Assembly: GCF_002285285.1 (NCBI RefSeq)
Contig: NZ_NSJF01000005.1
Coordinates: 239,453-303,452, forward strand
Length of the DNA stretch: 64,000 nt
Direction of reading: 5' to 3'
Source: Vandammella animalimorsus
GTDB lineage: Bacteria > Pseudomonadota > Gammaproteobacteria > Burkholderiales > Burkholderiaceae_C
In this document: positions 61,441 to 64,000 of the stretch, one piece after another
Layout: each line of letters starts with the position of its first letter
Position numbering within the stretch: the stretch's first letter is position 1
Notes under the pieces: model-generated
Told to the model about the DNA's origin: nothing
Database searches by the model: none
What the model saw: only the letters and a program-made list of their open reading frames with translations
Program-made: the position numbers and the translations under genes

Positions 61441-62171
61441 GCGCCGCTGGCGAGACCGCAGCGGCAACGACAGCCGCCGCGCAGGCCCGGCTCGACCACC
61501 TGGTGGTCATGGCCGACACGTTGGAGCAGGGCGCGGCCTGGTGCCAGGCCACGCTGGGCATCGCGCCCGGCCCCGGCGGCGCGCACCCGCTGTTTGGCAC
61601 GCACAACCGCCTGCTGTCCATCGCCACGCAGGCCGGGCCATTTGCCCAGGCCTATCTGGAAATCATCGCCATCGACCCGGCCGCCAGCCCCGCCGCCACA
61701 ACCGATGGCCGCGCGCGCCGGCGTTGGTTCGACATGGACGAGGCCGCGCTGCGCGCCCAGGTGCGCGCGCAAGGCCCGCGCCTGATCCACTGGGTGGCGC
61801 GCGTGCCCGATTTGGCCCGCGCCTGCGCCGCCTTGGCCGCGCAAGGCATCGAGCGCGGCGACATCCTGCAAGCCAGCCGCCAGACGCCGCGCGGCCTGCT
61901 GCAATGGCAGATCGCCGTGCGCCCCGATGGCCAGCGCCTGTTCGATGGCTGCCTGCCCACCCTCATCCAATGGGGCCAGGCGCACCCGAGCGACGCACTG
62001 CCCGACAGCGGCCTGGCGCTGCACAGCCTGCACTTGCAGCACCCCCAGGCCGAGGCGCTGCGCGCCGCACTCAAGGCCCTGGGCCTGAGCGGGCAGCTGC
62101 AGCTGAGCGCCGGCCCAGCGCGCCTGAGCGCGCAACTGCACACGCCGCGCGGCCTGGTGACTGTGGCGTGA
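61437..62171 (+). CDS. VOC-superfamily (glyoxalase-like) protein
   Basis: A 244-residue protein beginning with GTG overlapping the previous stop. LDHLVVMADTLEQGAAWCQATLGIAPGPGGAHPLFGTHNRLLSI is the start of the first VOC module, with YLEIIAIDPAA the third strand. The second module (RLIHWVARVPDLARACAALA, GDILQASRQTPRGLLQWQIAV) has metal-ligand-like His and Glu positions. Family members act on lyase or dioxygenase-type substrates; this one resembles the uncharacterised glyoxalase-like group. Confidence 0.82.
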   Translation: MSAAGETAAATTAAAQARLDHLVVMADTLEQGAAWCQATLGIAPGPGGAHPLFGTHNRLLSIATQAGPFAQAYLEIIAIDPAASPAATTDGRARRRWFDMDEAALRAQVRAQGPRLIHWVARVPDLARACAALAAQGIERGDILQASRQTPRGLLQWQIAVRPDGQRLFDGCLPTLIQWGQAHPSDALPDSGLALHSLHLQHPQAEALRAALKALGLSGQLQLSAGPARLSAQLHTPRGLVTVA

Positions 62172-62180
62172 CGGCGATGA

Positions 62181-62231
62181 AAACCTGTTCAAAATCCGTT
62201 CCCGCCCGCACCAAGATCGTGAACAGGCTCC
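62181..62231. repeat. Short degenerate inverted-repeat copy (subtype C)
   Basis: ACCTGTTCAAAATC (62183-62196) and GATCGTGAACAGGCT (62215-62229) are the two arms of the subtype seen at 21107-21269, with a spacer of only 18 bp and one or two mismatches. It lies just after the VOC gene stop. Confidence 0.55.
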
Positions 62232-62277
62232 AAGAACCAGTTGGCGCCCTGGATGGGCAAGACAACCCTTGAAGACC

Positions 62278-62907
62278 ATGCCCCAACGCCTGCTCATAGC
62301 CGCCGACATCCACGGCCTGCATGCGCCCTTGCGCGCCTGGCTCTCGCCCTTGCTGGCTCTGGCGCACAGCGCGCAGCTGCTCTCGCCCTGGCCAGGCGAT
62401 GGCGAGAAGCCGCCCCATGCCAGCGAGGCAGAAGCCGTGGCCGCCTTTCATGCGCACCAGGGCTTGCCCCGCTATGCGCAGCGCATCGCGCAGGCCATGG
62501 GCGATGCGCCGGTGTTTCTCGTGGCCTTCAGCGTTGGCGCGGCCAGCGCCTGGCATGCCCTGGCCGGCCCGGCCTGCCACCCGCACAGCCGGGCCGTGCT
62601 GTACTACGGCTCGCGCATTCGCGATGCCCTCACGCTCACGCCGCGCTGCCCGGTGCAGCTGGTGTTTGCCGAGCGCGAAGCGGGCTTTGAGCCCCAGGCC
62701 ATTGCCCCGGCGCTGGCCGCCAGCGGCGCGCACTGCGCCATCTTGCCGGGTACGCGACACGGCTTCATGAACCCGCTCTCGCCCCACTTCCAACCTGCGC
62801 TGGCCCAGGCCCAGCGGGCCTGGCTCTGCCACAGCCTGCGCCGCCATGGCCAGGGCCTGCCGCTCGATCCACTGCCATCAACCCCCCATTGCCCACCTAC
62901 GCCATGA
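62278..62907 (+). CDS. Dienelactone-hydrolase-like alpha/beta hydrolase
   Basis: A 209-residue alpha/beta hydrolase-fold protein. LLIAADIHGLHAPLRAWL is the oxyanion region. The expected nucleophile elbow is FLVAFSVGAASAWHAL with Ser in F-S-V-G. The acid region is PVQLVFAEREAGFEP and the His is in GTRHGFMNPLSPHF. The compact size resembles dienelactone hydrolases with Ser in place of Cys. It overlaps the start of the next gene by 4 bp. The substrate is unknown. Confidence 0.82.
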   Translation: MPQRLLIAADIHGLHAPLRAWLSPLLALAHSAQLLSPWPGDGEKPPHASEAEAVAAFHAHQGLPRYAQRIAQAMGDAPVFLVAFSVGAASAWHALAGPACHPHSRAVLYYGSRIRDALTLTPRCPVQLVFAEREAGFEPQAIAPALAASGAHCAILPGTRHGFMNPLSPHFQPALAQAQRAWLCHSLRRHGQGLPLDPLPSTPHCPPTP

Positions 62908-63878
62908 ACCATGCCCTTGCCGCCTTGCCCAGCCTGGCCGCCATCGAAGCGGCCGCGCGCACCGTTTACCGTGAATTCCCGCCCACGCCGCAATACCGCT
63001 GGGCGCTGCTGACCGAGCGCCTGGGCGCCGAATGCTGGCTCAAGCACGAGAACCACACGCCCGTGGGCGCGTTCAAGATCCGTGGCGGGCTGGCCTACTT
63101 CCAACAATTGAAGGACGCGGGCGCTCTGCCGAGCGCCGTCATCAGCGCCACGCGCGGCAACCACGGCCAAAGCATCGGCTGGGCTGCGCGCGCCCACGGC
63201 GTGGCCTGCACCATCGTCGTGCCGCGCGGCAATTCGGTGGAAAAGAACGCCGCCATGCGCGCCCTGGGCGTGGAGCTGATCGAGCACGGCGATGACTTCA
63301 CCGAAAGCGCCGAACATGCCCAGCGACTGGCCGCCGAGCGCGGCGCGCACATGGTGCCCAGCTACCATCCGGCGCTGGTGGCCGGCGTGGCCAGCTACTG
63401 GCTGGAGTTTTTGCGCGCCGTGCCGCAACTGCAAGTGGCCTACGTGCCCATTGGCCTGGGCAGCGGCGCGTGCGCGGCCATCGCCGCCAAACAGGCGCTG
63501 GGCCATGGCGCGCGCATTGTCGGCGTGGTCAGCCGGCACGCCACCACCTATGCCGACTCACTGGCCGCCGGCCACGTGGTGCCCGCGCCGGCCACCACGC
63601 GCCTGGCCGACGGCATGGCCGTGCGCCGGGCCCACCCCGATGCGCTGGCCGTGCTGCAAGCCGGGCTGGACCATCTGGTGCAAGTCAGCGACGACGAAGT
63701 GGCCGCCGCCATGCGCGCCCTGCATGCCGATACCCACAACCTGGCCGAAGGCGCGGGGGCGGCCGCGCTGGCCGCCGCCTTGCAGGAGCGCGGCTCGCTG
63801 CAAGGCCAGTGCGTGGGCCTGGCGCTGACCGGCGCCAATGTGGACGCGGCGGTGCTGGCGCAGGTGCTGGCCGCTTGA
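62904..63878 (+). CDS. Threonine/serine dehydratase-like PLP enzyme
   Basis: A 324-residue fold-type II PLP protein. The Schiff-base Lys is in HTPVGAFKIRGGLAYFQQL. SATRGNHGQSIGWAARAHG binds the cofactor phosphate with a second loop VPIGLGSGACAAI. LTGANVDAAVLAQVL is the end motif. It lacks the ACT regulatory domain of biosynthetic IlvA, so it is a short catabolic-type threonine dehydratase or a related serine/hydroxyaspartate enzyme. The stop codon is the first part of an octamer repeat array. Confidence 0.88.
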   Translation: MNHALAALPSLAAIEAAARTVYREFPPTPQYRWALLTERLGAECWLKHENHTPVGAFKIRGGLAYFQQLKDAGALPSAVISATRGNHGQSIGWAARAHGVACTIVVPRGNSVEKNAAMRALGVELIEHGDDFTESAEHAQRLAAERGAHMVPSYHPALVAGVASYWLEFLRAVPQLQVAYVPIGLGSGACAAIAAKQALGHGARIVGVVSRHATTYADSLAAGHVVPAPATTRLADGMAVRRAHPDALAVLQAGLDHLVQVSDDEVAAAMRALHADTHNLAEGAGAAALAAALQERGSLQGQCVGLALTGANVDAAVLAQVLAA

Positions 63879-64000
63879 GCCCTTGAGCCCTTGAGCCCTT
63901 GAGCCCTTGAGCCCTTGAGCCCTTGAGCCCTTGAGCCCTTGAGCCCTTGAGCCCTTGAGCCCTTGAGCCCTTGAGCCATTGAGCCATTGAGCCATTGAGC
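63875..64000. repeat. Octamer tandem repeat array, truncated by the window end
   Basis: Twelve perfect copies of TTGAGCCC (63875-63970), then three of TTGAGCCA (63971-63994) and a partial unit reaching the window edge. The dehydratase stop TGA lies in the first unit. On the plus strand every frame is stopped within 24 bp; on the minus strand all frames are open and encode an 8-residue repeat. Confidence 0.95.

Noticed and set aside
63548..63995. Minus-strand frames with an eight-residue repeat near the window end
   Set aside because: They arise from the octamer DNA repeat, which is open in all minus frames. The remaining part is a shadow of the dehydratase.

Overview
This is a GC-rich chromosomal window from a betaproteobacterium, most likely order Burkholderiales and near Comamonadaceae. 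The signs are separate hisI and hisE genes, a GntR regulator followed by sdhCDAB-sdhE-gltA, a PhaR polyhydroxyalkanoate regulator, BMP-type nucleoside ABC genes and dense, nearly back-to-back coding. The genus cannot be fixed from the sequence alone. I see no rRNA, tRNA, CRISPR array, transposase, integrase or origin.

Layout. 0-2.1 kb: end of the histidine operon (hisF, a small unknown gene, hisI, hisE) and an FMN reductase. 2.2-11.8 kb: housekeeping genes: zinc alcohol dehydrogenase, pncC, pgpA, an acyl-CoA ligase, ppsR, dnaQ, coaBC, an MFS transporter and phaR. 11.8-15.1 kb: an NlpC/P60 peptidase and an isochorismatase-like hydrolase, then a low-GC patch with a SUKH-like protein and a secreted protein of unknown role. 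15.1-20.9 kb (minus strand): a valine-catabolism block (mmsA, acyl-CoA dehydrogenase, mmsB) mixed with crcB and small genes; mmsA has a clear promoter with paired operator-like sites. 21-27.7 kb (minus): TCA-cycle block gntR-sdhC-sdhD-sdhA-sdhB-sdhE-gltA. 28-39.6 kb: accessory region with pirin, nitroreductase, LysR, DUF924, a tightly overlapping five-gene minus-strand operon (GFA, TfoX-like, membrane protein, alpha/beta hydrolase joined in frame to a VOC domain, YdeI-like), a GST, a frameshifted gene followed by two tandem paralogues of unknown function, ogt and a WYL regulator. 39.6-43.5 kb: molybdenum genes moeB, moaC and modABC around a ModE-like operator. 43.5-53.9 kb: acyl-CoA synthetase, yciB, bolA, a parvulin isomerase, GT39, psd, a LOG-family protein, a pseudouridine synthase, cytochrome c and a LysR regulator. 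54-59.2 kb: a four-gene BMP-type ABC importer operon. 59.3-64 kb: a CMD-family protein, infA, PhzF, VOC, a hydrolase and a threonine-dehydratase-like enzyme that ends in an octamer repeat array.

No single locus is an obvious large new system. The best leads are: a family of inverted-repeat elements lying against gene ends; the frameshifted gene plus converted paralogue pair at 35.9-38.2 kb with 16-bp tandem repeats in front; the low-GC island at 13.5-15.1 kb; the hydrolase-VOC in-frame fusion; and several short tandem repeat arrays (8, 9, 11 and 16 bp). Homology statements come from reading motifs; no database search was run.
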